A DNA stretch of 64,000 nucleotides from Solitalea agri (GCF_023914155.1 NZ_JAMWYS010000028.1:1-64000), one strand, 5' to 3'. Shown: positions 1 to 8,719, counted from the stretch's first letter. Made by a program: numbers and translations. Notes: generated by a model not told the origin, from the sequence alone.

Positions 1-25
1 ATTCACAGGATATATGCCCTAATAA

Positions 26-59
26 AAAACCAAACCACCTATAAAAATGATTTGGTTTT
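26..59. terminator. Hairpin, possible terminator of a gene outside the window
   Basis: Arms AAAACCAAA (26-34) and TTTGGTTTT (51-59) pair around a 16-nt loop, with A- and T-runs at the ends, so it could stop transcription from either side. The rest of 1-255 is AT-rich and shows no gene; it should hold the promoter of the DUF481 gene, but I could not place a convincing TAnnTTTG box. Confidence 0.5.
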
Positions 60-255
60 GTCATAGAAATCAACATGACTGTATTTGTTAGTTTGACTTT
101 TTGAACAGCCGTTTTAATTTTGCCCTGATTAAAACGACTAGTGTTTTTATCCTCAAAATTTCTTAAGTTAAAATATCAATCGCCTTCATAGAACCACTTC
201 GATAATAGACTAACGTATAAACGGCGGTTTTAAGCTTAGCTCATCTGGTCCAACT

Positions 256-1254
256 ATGCGATCTCTCTTTTTGCTATGTTTCTTTCTTTTGTTTTCAATA
301 ACTGTTTTTTCACAAAAAACAGATAAGATCCTTTTAGAAAACGGAGACATGTTAACCGGAGAAATTAAGAGTTTAAAATTTGCCATGTTAACTTTTAAAA
401 CCGATGCAATGAGCACCATAAATGTAAAGTGGGAGCAAATTGTGTGGATACAGTCCTATAAAGTTTATGAAGTAAAATTCCGCTGGGGAGAGCTGAAAGT
501 AGGTCAACTAGATTCTATAATTTATAATGATAAGCTGGCCAACCTGAACAATGTGGTGGAGATAACACCTATTAAAGATCGGTTTTGGAAACGAATTGAT
601 GGGAATATTGATGCCGGGTTTAATTATACGCATTCGAGTAAAGTGGGCCAGTTTAATATGGGCGGTATGGCTGATTATCGAATGCCAAAGTTCGAAACGA
701 TTTTAAAGGCCAGCTCTATTGTCAGCAGTCAACCCGCCGACACCAGCCAACCACTAACGAAAAAGCAGGATGCCTCCATTCAATTTATCAGGCTGCTTAA
801 AAATAATTACAGTGTAGAGGTAAAGCTCTATTGGCAACAAAATACAGCACTGGGTTTAAAAAGTCGTGTTTCAATGCAGCTTGGCGGAGGTAAAGATTTA
901 ATTTACAACAATCACAATCGCCTTGGAGCAGGTGGGGGTATTGCTGGCAACAGGGAGCAGTCGGATGATATTCAGGATTCAAAGTTTAACATGGAGGCCT
1001 TTGCAGGATTGGCATTTAAGAAGTTCCATTATTCGTCCCCCAAAATAAACATTGATGCGCAGTTGGTAGGTTTTGCTGGCTTAACCGAAGTTGGACGTTT
1101 CAGAACCGAAGCCAATATTTCTGCCAAAGTGGAGATCTTCACCGATTTTTTCATCGGACTAACTTTCTACGACAACTTTGATAACAGGCCTTTGTCAGGC
1201 GCCTCCGGTAAAAACGATTTTGGCATCATCACTTCGCTGAGTTATTCGTTCTAA
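256..1254 (+). CDS. DUF481 family outer-membrane-type protein
   Basis: 332 aa with a Sec signal peptide (residues 1-20, ending FSQ). Residues 25-90 are a short beta-rich region (ILLENGDMLTGEIKSL). From about 115 to the end the alternating strands (GNIDAGFNYTHSS, GGGKDLIYNN, IFIGLTFYDNFD-like) and the terminal ITSLSYSF resemble DUF481/YdiY proteins, which are predicted outer-membrane beta-barrels. The terminal Phe is the usual barrel-assembly signal. No function is known for the family. The gene is followed 54 bp on by a lipoprotein gene on the same strand. Confidence 0.75.
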   Translation: MRSLFLLCFFLLFSITVFSQKTDKILLENGDMLTGEIKSLKFAMLTFKTDAMSTINVKWEQIVWIQSYKVYEVKFRWGELKVGQLDSIIYNDKLANLNNVVEITPIKDRFWKRIDGNIDAGFNYTHSSKVGQFNMGGMADYRMPKFETILKASSIVSSQPADTSQPLTKKQDASIQFIRLLKNNYSVEVKLYWQQNTALGLKSRVSMQLGGGKDLIYNNHNRLGAGGGIAGNREQSDDIQDSKFNMEAFAGLAFKKFHYSSPKINIDAQLVGFAGLTEVGRFRTEANISAKVEIFTDFFIGLTFYDNFDNRPLSGASGKNDFGIITSLSYSF

Positions 1255-1308
1255 ACAACTTTTTTAGCACACAACAGTATAAATGATTGAATTCAATCAT
1301 AACCATAA

Positions 1309-2190
1309 ATGAGATATATCAAAAAAGCATTTCTGTTGATTACCACTTCAGCCACGTTATTGTCTTGTTCAAAATCAAATGATGAACCTTCTTCGAAGGC
1401 ACGTCTGATTTTCAAGTTCAAATTTGATCCTACCCAGATTCGGTTAAATAACATTGGCCAACCCTCAACTATTCCTGCTGGAAACGCTGGGCAATCACCA
1501 GTATTTAATCTGATGAGTTCTCATTATATTGAGTTAGCACCAAATGCTTTAACTCAGCTTGGAGCAGGTACTGTTTTATTTCATGCTGCCGAAACAACCG
1601 AAGGAGGCGCAAATGCCATCGATTTCTCAAAGAACAAAGCGGTTGGAAATGGCGAAGAGTTTTTCAGAATACCGTTAAAAGATATTAAACCGGGTGATTA
1701 CGAATGGCTGCGGGTAAGTTTGGCGTATCAGAATTATGATATCACTATTAAAAACAAAAACCCTTTAGATCCCAATACCACAATTGATGTATCCGGAACG
1801 GTGGCTTCTTTTTTAGGATTTAACACTTTCATAAAAACGTTTAACATCAAAAACACTTCGTTAGCAGTAAATGCGAATAAGAAACAGGGCTTTTGGGCAT
1901 TTGAGGTTTTAGGGAAAAATTTTTCGGGGGATGCTGCGAAAACAACGGTGGTAAATCCAATTAGCACCACTTCACCAATTCCAGCGGGTAGTTGTGTGGT
2001 TACGGCTGCTTTCAACAAAAAACTAACAATTACCGGCAATGAAACGAAGGATATTGTTGTTGAAGTTTCATTATCTACAAATAAAAGCTTTGAGTGGAAA
2101 GAAGTAGTTGCCGACGGCTATTTTCAACCAGATGCCGGGGAAACAGTGGAAGATATGGGCGTAAGAGGAATGATTCCTACTATAAAGTAG
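1309..2190 (+). CDS. Hypothetical lipoprotein
   Basis: 293 aa with a lipobox: the hydrophobic segment 5-19 ends LLSC with Cys20 as the acylated residue, so the mature protein should be membrane-anchored. The body lacks catalytic motifs and looks like a beta-sandwich (IELAPNALTQLGAGTVLFHAAET, EFFRIPLKDIKPGDYEWLRVSLAYQNYDI in part). The C-terminus (WKEVVADGYFQPDAGETVEDMGVRG) is typical of Bacteroidota lipoproteins of unknown role. I do not recognise a named family. It may be co-transcribed with the 186-aa lipoprotein gene 18 bp downstream. Confidence 0.7.
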   Translation: MRYIKKAFLLITTSATLLSCSKSNDEPSSKARLIFKFKFDPTQIRLNNIGQPSTIPAGNAGQSPVFNLMSSHYIELAPNALTQLGAGTVLFHAAETTEGGANAIDFSKNKAVGNGEEFFRIPLKDIKPGDYEWLRVSLAYQNYDITIKNKNPLDPNTTIDVSGTVASFLGFNTFIKTFNIKNTSLAVNANKKQGFWAFEVLGKNFSGDAAKTTVVNPISTTSPIPAGSCVVTAAFNKKLTITGNETKDIVVEVSLSTNKSFEWKEVVADGYFQPDAGETVEDMGVRGMIPTIK

Positions 2191-2208
2191 TTAGTGGTAA
2201 TTTAAAAT

Positions 2209-2769
2209 ATGCGACAACTCATTTTTCTTTTAGTCTTTTCCCTTGTAAGCTGTGGCCAGACTAAAACACCTAAGGACTTGACTAATGAGGAGATGATTAA
2301 AAAAGCAACATATAGATATCTTGATGAGAAACAATCCTATCTATTTGTTAATAACTACTATCTTCCTAGACTTGATACGCTAGTAACAGGTCGAAAAATT
2401 TTTATTCATCCAATTAACAAACCAGATTTTTTAAGAAGAATCAAGGGTGATAACAAATATTATCTTGAACCACTTATTATAGATTCAACCTATCGATGGG
2501 ACCCCAAAAAGTTTAAAAATATAAGAGTTATTTCTAATGATGATTTTAATGAATTATTGCTATTTAAAGAACAAGACTCTTTGTATAAGGTCCTTTGGAA
2601 ACGGAAATTTAACAGGGGTTATGTTTGTATTTCTCGTCCAGCTTATAACCCTTATACCAAAAGGATATTAATACGGGAATGGATAGAAAATAATCTCGAT
2701 TGTGGAACTGGAAGAGAAAAGCTATTATCTTATAAATTGACAGAAAACGGAAGATGGCAAATTAACTAA
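2209..2769 (+). CDS. Hypothetical small lipoprotein
   Basis: 186 aa. A very short signal ends LVSC with Cys15 as lipid anchor. The mature part is rich in Tyr, Lys and Asn, with no Walker, His-rich or protease motif. Its base composition (AT-rich, many AAA/TAT codons) is lower in GC than the flanking DUF481 gene, and the gene lies directly before an intergenic repeat element (2771-2891). It may therefore be recently acquired; that is inference. Function unknown. Confidence 0.65.
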   Translation: MRQLIFLLVFSLVSCGQTKTPKDLTNEEMIKKATYRYLDEKQSYLFVNNYYLPRLDTLVTGRKIFIHPINKPDFLRRIKGDNKYYLEPLIIDSTYRWDPKKFKNIRVISNDDFNELLLFKEQDSLYKVLWKRKFNRGYVCISRPAYNPYTKRILIREWIENNLDCGTGREKLLSYKLTENGRWQIN

Positions 2770-2770
2770 A

Positions 2771-2891
2771 CTACCGCTAACGGCCGCTTGCCAAAAAGGC
2801 GGCGGTGGTGCAAACTTGAACTTTCAATCTAATTAATAACTTTACGACACGTCGGACTATGATACAGCTGTTTTCATCGCCGTTGGCAAGC
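2771..2891. repeat. Intergenic element A with inverted ends and 12-bp core
   Basis: The stretch between the lipoprotein and LprI-like genes is bounded by GCTTGCCAA (2786-2794) and its inverse TTGGCAAGC (2883-2891), with CGCTAACGGCC outside the left arm. Inside lies TGCAAACTTGAA (2810-2821), also found in element B (8761-8772). The inverted ends around a gene-free spacer recall integron attC sites, but canonical GTTRRRY/RYYYAAC cores are not evident. Confidence 0.5.
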
Positions 2892-2940
2892 TTTAAAGTT
2901 AAGGCTTTAATTCACTAAAGTAAATCCATTTTTTGCCCCT

Positions 2941-3339
2941 ATGATTCGACTTTATCTTTTATCCCTATTGTGTCTGATAACAAGCTTTTGCTTCGGACAA
3001 ACTCAACTCGAAATGAATGAGAAAGCAGCCAGAGAGTATCAAAAGACGGATAAAGAACTGAACATTGTATATCAAAAAATTCTTAAGGAATATAGCGAAG
3101 ACATAGTTTTTGTTAAGAATTTAAAAACTGCACAACGAATTTGGGTGCAATTTCGGGATGCTGAAATGCTCGCTAAATACCCAGACAGGGATGAAGGTTA
3201 TTATGGTAGTATGCAGCCAATGTGTTGGAATATGTACAAAACAGAATTAACGCTTGATCGCATAAAGAAATTAAAAATTTGGCTTGCAGGAATTGAGGAT
3301 GGTGATGGATGCTCGGGTTCGGTCAAAATTAAAAACTAG
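2941..3339 (+). CDS. LprI/DUF1311-like secreted protein
   Basis: 132 aa. Signal peptide 1-20 ends FGQ. The mature region matches the lysozyme-inhibitor LprI N-terminal (DUF1311) pattern: repeated helical segments with TDKELNIVYQKIL, then LKTAQRIWVQFRDAE, a Cys in QPMCWNMYKTELTLDRI and a final Cys near residue 125, giving a likely disulfide. Family members are small periplasmic proteins; lysozyme inhibition is shown for a few and only inferred here. It stands alone, 50 bp after element A and before a strong terminator. Confidence 0.75.
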   Translation: MIRLYLLSLLCLITSFCFGQTQLEMNEKAAREYQKTDKELNIVYQKILKEYSEDIVFVKNLKTAQRIWVQFRDAEMLAKYPDRDEGYYGSMQPMCWNMYKTELTLDRIKKLKIWLAGIEDGDGCSGSVKIKN

Positions 3340-3437
3340 AGGTTAACATTTTACCCTGTGATGGCGAAGACGATCCTATTTTCATTGTGTCATTGACAAT
3401 ACTAAAACGTTAAGAGTGGTTTTTCAAAAAAAATTTT

Positions 3438-3459
3438 CGGGGCCTTTGGCCCCTTTTTT
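3438..3459 (+). terminator. Rho-independent terminator after the LprI-like gene
   Basis: GGGGCC-TTT-GGCCCC (3439-3453) is followed by six T. An A-run precedes the stem, so the converging DinB gene (ending 3464) may use it too. Confidence 0.8.
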
Positions 3460-3463
3460 ATTT

Positions 3464-3931
3464 TCAGAAACGAATGATATCGGCATCAGGAGGAGTATAA
3501 CCTAATATGCGGCCCATCAACATAATTTGTCCTTTGTGATGGAACTCATGTGTAGTAACGTGCGTGAAAAGTTCGGTCACGGTTAAATTAAGACTGACAT
3601 CGTTTTTTAAACCTGTTATTCGTATTTCGGGGTCCGGAAAAGCCGCAAGAAATACCGAAACCGCGTTGTTAGCCCGCTCAAATTGTTTCTTTATGTCGTC
3701 TAGTCCCGAAATCTCTTCAGACGAAAGGAAAGATTCATCCTGTTGAAAGGCAAATTTTGAAAGCCAGGAAACGTAGGTGTTGCTTATATGAAGCAAAGTA
3801 GCCTTTATTGTTCCTTGTCCGAAGTTAGGTACAGCATTGTTTAAATGCTCAGGGCTCATCTGGGCACAATAATTAAGCACAACACCTCGGCTGCCTTTAA
3901 CTAGTTCGTATTGCTCGTGAAAAATATCCAT
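3464..3931 (-). CDS. DinB family protein
   Basis: 155 aa four-helix-bundle protein of the DinB/YfiT superfamily. The expected metal-binding His residues are visible: one in LLHISNTYVSWL (about residue 47) and the pair in FTHVTTHEFHHKGQ (about 120-130). The C-terminus YTPPDADIIRF is typical of a Bacteroidota subgroup. Family members are metal-dependent thiol transferases or proteins of unknown function, so no substrate can be assigned. It is divergent from the methyltransferase gene 60 bp away. Confidence 0.8.
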   Translation of the reverse strand: MDIFHEQYELVKGSRGVVLNYCAQMSPEHLNNAVPNFGQGTIKATLLHISNTYVSWLSKFAFQQDESFLSSEEISGLDDIKKQFERANNAVSVFLAAFPDPEIRITGLKNDVSLNLTVTELFTHVTTHEFHHKGQIMLMGRILGYTPPDADIIRF

Positions 3932-3991
3932 GATCTAATTTATAAAGCGAGGGGCAAATTTTCGTAAATTTCTATAACCAATTTACGTACT

Positions 3992-5029
3992 ATGGAACAG
4001 CAAACAACTATCGATCCTGCGCGCATTATGCAGGTAGGAATGGGTTTTTGGGCCTCCAAAACACTTTTAACAGCGGTTAAACTTAACTTGTTTACCGTAT
4101 TAGCCAGAGGACAGCAAAGCGCAAAGCAAATCAAAAATCAATTAGGGCTACAAACTACCGACAGGCATGTTTTTGATTGGCTGGACACCTTGGTTTCATT
4201 GGGGTTTTTAAACAGGGAGGGAATCTTTGATTCAGCCGGTTACAGCAACACACCCGATACCGACTTGTTTTTGGACAAGAATAAACCCTCATACATAGGT
4301 GGTATTTTGCAAATGTGCAATAATCGTATTTATGACGTTTGGAGTAACCTCGAAAATGGATTGAAAACGGGAAAGCCGCAGAATGAATCGGGCAAAGGGA
4401 ATATGGACCTTTTTCAGGTTTTATACCAGGACCCTCAAAAACTTCAGGAATTTATGGATGCCATGAGTGGTATTCAGAGTGGAAACTTCCGAGCATTGGT
4501 TAATAAGTTCGATTTTGATCGATATAAAATCATGGCAGATATAGGCGGTGCTGATGCCTGGCTAAGTATCCAGGTTTGTTTGAAGCATCCAAATATTCAA
4601 TGCATAAACTTTGATTTGGCTCCAGTAGAACCTTTGGCCAATAAGAAAATTGCGCAGTTTAATCTGCAAGATCGCATTACTCACCATACCGGTGATTTTA
4701 TGAGAGATGAGTTACCAGATGCGGAAGTTTATACCATGGGGAATATTTTGCATGGCTTGGATGAAACACTCAAGCAGCAATTAATTAATAAAATTTATGA
4801 TAAGCTCCCTGACAAGGGCGTTTTTATTGCCATCGAAAACATTATTGATAACGACAGGCGGCAAAACACTTTTGGCTTACTGATGAGCCTGAATATGCTA
4901 CTCGAAAACGGAGACGGCTTTGACTATTCTTTCGCTGATTTTGAAAAATGGGCCACCAAGGCCGGCTTCAAAAAAGTGGAGATCATGCCTTTGACTGGTC
5001 CATGCAGTGCCGCGATAGCTTATAAGTAA
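3992..5029 (+). CDS. SAM-dependent O-methyltransferase (class 2 type)
   Basis: 345 aa with the layout of acetylserotonin/hydroxyindole O-methyltransferase-like enzymes: an N-terminal winged-helix dimerisation domain (about 10-90, GFWASKTLLTAVKLNLFTVL) and a C-terminal Rossmann SAM domain (about 160-340). Motif I is DIGGADAWL near residue 182, a variant of the usual DxGGGxG. The acidic residue after strand 2 is in CINFDLAPVEP, and GNILHGLDE is the usual post-strand-4 motif. The substrate is unknown and no biosynthetic genes lie alongside, so it is probably monocistronic. Confidence 0.8.
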   Translation: MEQQTTIDPARIMQVGMGFWASKTLLTAVKLNLFTVLARGQQSAKQIKNQLGLQTTDRHVFDWLDTLVSLGFLNREGIFDSAGYSNTPDTDLFLDKNKPSYIGGILQMCNNRIYDVWSNLENGLKTGKPQNESGKGNMDLFQVLYQDPQKLQEFMDAMSGIQSGNFRALVNKFDFDRYKIMADIGGADAWLSIQVCLKHPNIQCINFDLAPVEPLANKKIAQFNLQDRITHHTGDFMRDELPDAEVYTMGNILHGLDETLKQQLINKIYDKLPDKGVFIAIENIIDNDRRQNTFGLLMSLNMLLENGDGFDYSFADFEKWATKAGFKKVEIMPLTGPCSAAIAYK

Positions 5030-5077
5030 GAAGCTCCAACGGTAAGAATAGGGCATGCATTTTTTCATTAATCAATG

Positions 5078-5160
5078 TACAGTCAACCTGAGCGAAGTCG
5101 AAGTTACAGTCACCCTGAGCGAAGTCGAAGGGTGTTTCGACTTCGCTCAACATGACCCTA
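5078..5160. repeat. Palindromic interspersed repeat (GAGCGAAGTCGAAG type)
   Basis: CCTGAGCGAAGTCGAAG occurs twice in direct orientation (about 5089-5105 and 5115-5131), then inverted as TTCGACTTCGCTCA (about 5136-5149). The unit can fold into a long hairpin. Similar GAGCxxxGTCGAAG repeats are scattered in Bacteroidota intergenic regions. It lies between the methyltransferase stop codon and the 3' end of the RtcB remnant. Confidence 0.75.
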
Positions 5161-5230
5161 CGATGGGCTCAGGGCTGACCCAAAAACAGAGAATGTCTCT
5201 TCATTTTTATTAAATAAATAGGTTTTATAC

Positions 5231-5935
5231 CTACTCATCCATCCTCACAATCTTTGGATAAAACAAACCGATGGTTTCAACCAAATCAGTTTGGGCTTTC
5301 ATGACCTCGTTAATGTCTTTGTAGGCATGCGGACTTTCATCCAAACCGCCGCCAATAAGGGTAATTCCTTCGTTGTTGAGTATTTTGGTTAATTCATGAC
5401 GGGTAATGGAGTTGGCCGCTTGCGTTCTTGATAAACGTCTTCCAGCTCCATGTGAAGCCGAATTAATAGATGATTCCTCCCCTTTTCCGCGCACAATAAA
5501 ACCAGGTGCGGTCATAGAACCAGGAAAGCTTATTCAACTTTTTAGCACCAGGTTTTATGTTGGCCATTTGATAACAAGAAAGCATTTCTGTTAGCTCATC
5601 AGCCCGTTGAATTATTCTTTCAACCACTTTTCCTGTCAGGGTATTTCCTGAGTTTTGTTTTGCCATTTCAACAGCCAAAACCAATGGAATGGATCTTAAA
5701 TGCATTTTTTCCCTTGTATAAATAGCAAGCTTTCCAACAAATTCAGCGTTTACATTTTTAATCAAATCCCTGATCAACCCTGCCCTATTATCTTTTGCCT
5801 CGTAAAAAGTGTCTTCCAGGGTTGCTGTTACAACTCTGCTATAAAGCTCCATTTCTGGCGTCAATTTAAAGCTGGAGCTTTTTCGTAATTAGTAGTTTTA
5901 CCCACCCAGTTTTTAATGCTTAAGTTGAATTTCAT
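5231..5935 (-). pseudogene. TROVE (Ro60-like)-RtcB deletion-fusion remnant
   Basis: Two decayed pieces lie head to tail. An ATG at 5935 starts MKFNLSIKNW, which hits a stop after about 24 codons. One frame over, the TROVE N-terminal region continues (TPEMELYSRVVTATLEDTF at about 5861, then LAIYTREKMHLRSIPLVLAV and GAKKLNKLS). At about 5525 the sequence jumps in another frame to the C-terminal end of a short RtcB: PGSMTAPGFIVRGKGEES, SASHGAGRRLSRTQA, IGGGLDESPHAYKDI, ending VRMDE at 5231. TROVE proteins bind Y-RNA-like RNAs and RtcB ligates 2',3'-cyclic phosphate ends. Both are truncated, so neither can work. The HGAGR active-site His is kept but the metal-binding N-terminal part of RtcB is gone. 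Confidence 0.85.
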
Positions 5936-5976
5936 ATTCGTTGTTTTTAATTGACACTACAAAGCAATACACTAAG

Positions 5977-5996
5977 TGCGCAGTCTTTTTGCGCAG
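5977..5996. promoter_or_regulatory. Repeated TGCGCAG site between remnant and WYL regulator
   Basis: TGCGCAG occurs at 5977-5983 and 5990-5996, a 13-bp period with a T-rich spacer; the TGCGCA core is itself palindromic. It lies about midway between the divergent starts (5935 minus, 6031 plus). I infer an operator for the WYL regulator. No binding data exist here. Confidence 0.45.
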
Positions 5997-6030
5997 GTAA
6001 ATTTTTTTTCATTTTTTATAAAAAATTTTT

Positions 6031-7113
6031 ATGCCTATAAATCGTAATGCATTAATCCGCTATAAAACCATCGACAACTGCTTAAGAAACAAGTATAGGA
6101 GCTGGACGCTCGACGATTTGATTGATGCTTGTTCCGAAGCCCTCTATGAATTTGAGGGAATAGATAAAGGAGTAAGTCGTAGGACGGTGCAGATGGATAT
6201 TCAGCTAATGCGCAGCAATAAGCTGGGTTATAATGCGCCAATTATTATAAAAGACAAGAAGTATTATGCCTATAGCGATGCAGAATACAGCATTACCAAT
6301 ATTCCGCTAACCGATCAGGATTTGGGAACCCTATCAGAAGTGGTGCAGATCTTAAAGCAGTTTAAAGGCTTTTCGCATTTCGAAGAAATTGGCGGTATGG
6401 TAAATCGTTTGGAGGATAAGATCTACACCAGTAAAACCCATTCTGTTTCGGTAATTGATTTTGAAAAGAATGACCGATTAACAGGGCTTCATTATTTAGA
6501 CACCCTTTATCAGGCGATCATAAAAAAGCAGGTCCTCAATCTAACCTATCAATCGTTTAAGGCTGCCGAACCACAAGTGTATGTGTTTCACCCGTATTTG
6601 TTAAAAGAGTACCGAAACCGCTGGTTTATTTTAGGAGTGGCCAACCGTGTAAAAGTTCATCTTACACTGGCGCTCGACAGGATTAAGGATATTTCTGTAA
6701 ACGCTGATTTTGCCTACAGGGAAAATACCCTGTTTAACCCAAGCACCTTTTTTGAAAACGTGATTGGTGTTACTAAAAACGCTGGACAACGCCCTGAGTA
6801 CATACTTTTTTGGATAGACAAAAAGAACGCACCTTACGTAATTACCAAGCCAATTCATAACAGCCAGCGGATCATTAAAGAAGATGATAAGGGCATTGTC
6901 TTTCAGATCTGTGTAGTTATCAACTTTGAATTAGAACGTGAACTTCTCGGCTTTGGCGATTTTATTGAAGTTATACGGCCTCGAGGACTCCGGAAACGAA
7001 TAGGGAAACGATTAAAAACTGCATCAGCTTACTACGAAGAAAGTAAGGTTCTTGAAATTGATGATGAGATCGTGGAGGTGTTTTCATCTAATATGAGGAA
7101 TAGCAGGGTTTAA
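6031..7113 (+). CDS. WYL-domain transcriptional regulator
   Basis: 360 aa. Residues 1-75 form a winged-helix DNA-binding region (NALIRYKTIDNCLRNKY, then SRRTVQMDIQLMRS as recognition segment). A WYL domain spans about 155-235 (LTYQSFKA, HPYLLKEYRNRWFILGV) and a C-terminal extension covers about 255-345. WYL proteins sense nucleic acid-derived ligands and regulate stress or defence loci. This one is divergent from the TROVE-RtcB remnant and plausibly controlled it, much as RtcR controls rtcBA in Enterobacteria. It appears intact although its target locus is destroyed. Confidence 0.85.
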   Translation: MPINRNALIRYKTIDNCLRNKYRSWTLDDLIDACSEALYEFEGIDKGVSRRTVQMDIQLMRSNKLGYNAPIIIKDKKYYAYSDAEYSITNIPLTDQDLGTLSEVVQILKQFKGFSHFEEIGGMVNRLEDKIYTSKTHSVSVIDFEKNDRLTGLHYLDTLYQAIIKKQVLNLTYQSFKAAEPQVYVFHPYLLKEYRNRWFILGVANRVKVHLTLALDRIKDISVNADFAYRENTLFNPSTFFENVIGVTKNAGQRPEYILFWIDKKNAPYVITKPIHNSQRIIKEDDKGIVFQICVVINFELERELLGFGDFIEVIRPRGLRKRIGKRLKTASAYYEESKVLEIDDEIVEVFSSNMRNSRV

Positions 7114-7249
7114 AGTTTTTGAAAGCATTTTCATTTCGGCAGAATAACTATAAGAATATAGCCAAATCCGCCTATTGTGTCTATAAGTGTTTAAATAAGA
7201 TGTTTTAAATCTACTTATTTTTATTAATTTAGTAAGAATAAAACTATTT

Positions 7250-8698
7250 ATGAGTGGATTAAGTCTTATTCCGACAGAAAAAATCGTAGAACGATTACGC
7301 TACGAAAATCCTTGGTGGCTAAACAAACAAATTCCTGAGGCATACAGTTCTATGTCAAAACGCTTGTATTTTAAGCTATTTTATCCATATGTAATCGAAA
7401 AAAATGTGCGAAGGGCTTTGGTTCTTATGGGGCCAAGACGCGTAGGCAAAACTGTCATGCTGTTTCATAGTATACAGCAATTATTGGTTGAAAAAGTAAA
7501 TCCATTAAAAATTTTCTTTGTAGGCATTGATAATCCTATTTATGTTCATTTAAGTTTAGAAGACATTTTAACCCTCTGTAAAAAATCGCTTAACCAAAGC
7601 AACTTAATCGGGTGCTATGTTTTTTTTGATGAAATACAATATCTCAAAGATTGGGAACGTCATCTCAAAGTGTTGGTGGATTCGTACCCAGAAACCAAAT
7701 TTATTGTATCGGGTTCAGCCGCCGCCGCCCTGAAATGGCACAGTACAGAAAGCGGGGCGGGTAGATTTACCGATTTTATGCTACCACCGCTTACTTTTCA
7801 AGAATACATTCATCTTAAAAATATGAATCACCTCATATATGATGGTAACATTATATATGGTGATAAACAAATACCTTATTGTCTTACTCATAATATAAAA
7901 GCCCTAAATAAAGAGTTTGTGCTCTATTTGAACTTTGGCGGTTATCCGGAAGTGGTGCTATCAGAAAAGATACAAAGCGATATGGGTAGATATGTAAAAA
8001 ATGATATTGTTGACAAAGTGCTGTTACGCGATTTACCTAGTCTATATGGCATAAAAGACGTACAGGAGTTAAACCGCTTTTTTACATACATTGCCTACAA
8101 CACTGGCAACGAATTTTCGTACGAAACAATGAGTAAAGAAAGTGGAATACAAAAAGACACGCTCAAAAAATACTTAGAATACTTAGAAGCAGCATTTCTT
8201 ATAAAAGTATTGAACAAAGTTGACGTAAATGCCAAACGTCTTAAGAGAGTCACGAGTTTTAAAGTGTATTTAACTAATCCATCTTTGCGCACGGCACTAT
8301 TTTCACCTATTTCCGAAACCGACAGTGAAATGGGTAATATGGTAGAGACAGCTGTCCTTTCACAATGGATGCATAGAGAAAAGTTAGATTTAACCTATGC
8401 CCGTTGGAAAGACGGCAGGAATGAAGGAGAAGTGGATTTAGTCTTGGTTGATGACAAAAAGTATAAACCTGTTTGGGGGGTAGAAATAAAATGGAGTAAC
8501 CGTTACTTTGAAAAACCGCAAGAACTAAAAAGTTTGATACAGTTTTGTAAAGCAAATTCTTTCGAAAAAGCTTTGGTAACGACTATTGATCAGGCAGGCT
8601 TAAAAAAAGCAGATGACCTTTCGTTTTCGTTTTTGCCGGCCTCTATTTACAGTTACAACATTGGCGACATAACCTTGAAAATGAAAAACAGTAATTAG
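7250..8698 (+). CDS. AAA ATPase with DUF4143 domain
   Basis: 482 aa. Walker A GPRRVGKT lies near residues 61-68 and Walker B FFDEIQYL near 125; FIVSGSAAAAL is the sensor-like strand (AAA_14 fold). Residues about 230-430 form the DUF4143 region with a nuclease-like tail (VDLVLVDD followed by WGVEIKWSNR), recalling the D-ExK pattern of PD-(D/E)XK folds. Such ATPases are common, often horizontally transferred, and of unknown function; some resemble archaeal STAND-like ATPases. The start is the ATG at 7250, and no partner gene is evident. Confidence 0.8.
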   Translation: MSGLSLIPTEKIVERLRYENPWWLNKQIPEAYSSMSKRLYFKLFYPYVIEKNVRRALVLMGPRRVGKTVMLFHSIQQLLVEKVNPLKIFFVGIDNPIYVHLSLEDILTLCKKSLNQSNLIGCYVFFDEIQYLKDWERHLKVLVDSYPETKFIVSGSAAAALKWHSTESGAGRFTDFMLPPLTFQEYIHLKNMNHLIYDGNIIYGDKQIPYCLTHNIKALNKEFVLYLNFGGYPEVVLSEKIQSDMGRYVKNDIVDKVLLRDLPSLYGIKDVQELNRFFTYIAYNTGNEFSYETMSKESGIQKDTLKKYLEYLEAAFLIKVLNKVDVNAKRLKRVTSFKVYLTNPSLRTALFSPISETDSEMGNMVETAVLSQWMHREKLDLTYARWKDGRNEGEVDLVLVDDKKYKPVWGVEIKWSNRYFEKPQELKSLIQFCKANSFEKALVTTIDQAGLKKADDLSFSFLPASIYSYNIGDITLKMKNSN

Positions 8699-8719
8699 GT
8701 TATAAAGTTCATTGTAGAA

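Noticed and set aside
2771-2891. Canonical integron attC site
   Set aside because: Core motifs GTTRRRY and RYYYAAC are not clearly present and no integrase lies in the window; kept only as an element of unknown type.
7250-8698. AAA/DUF4143 ATPase as part of a defence island
   Set aside because: No nuclease, methylase or other defence gene beside it; such ATPases occur alone very often.
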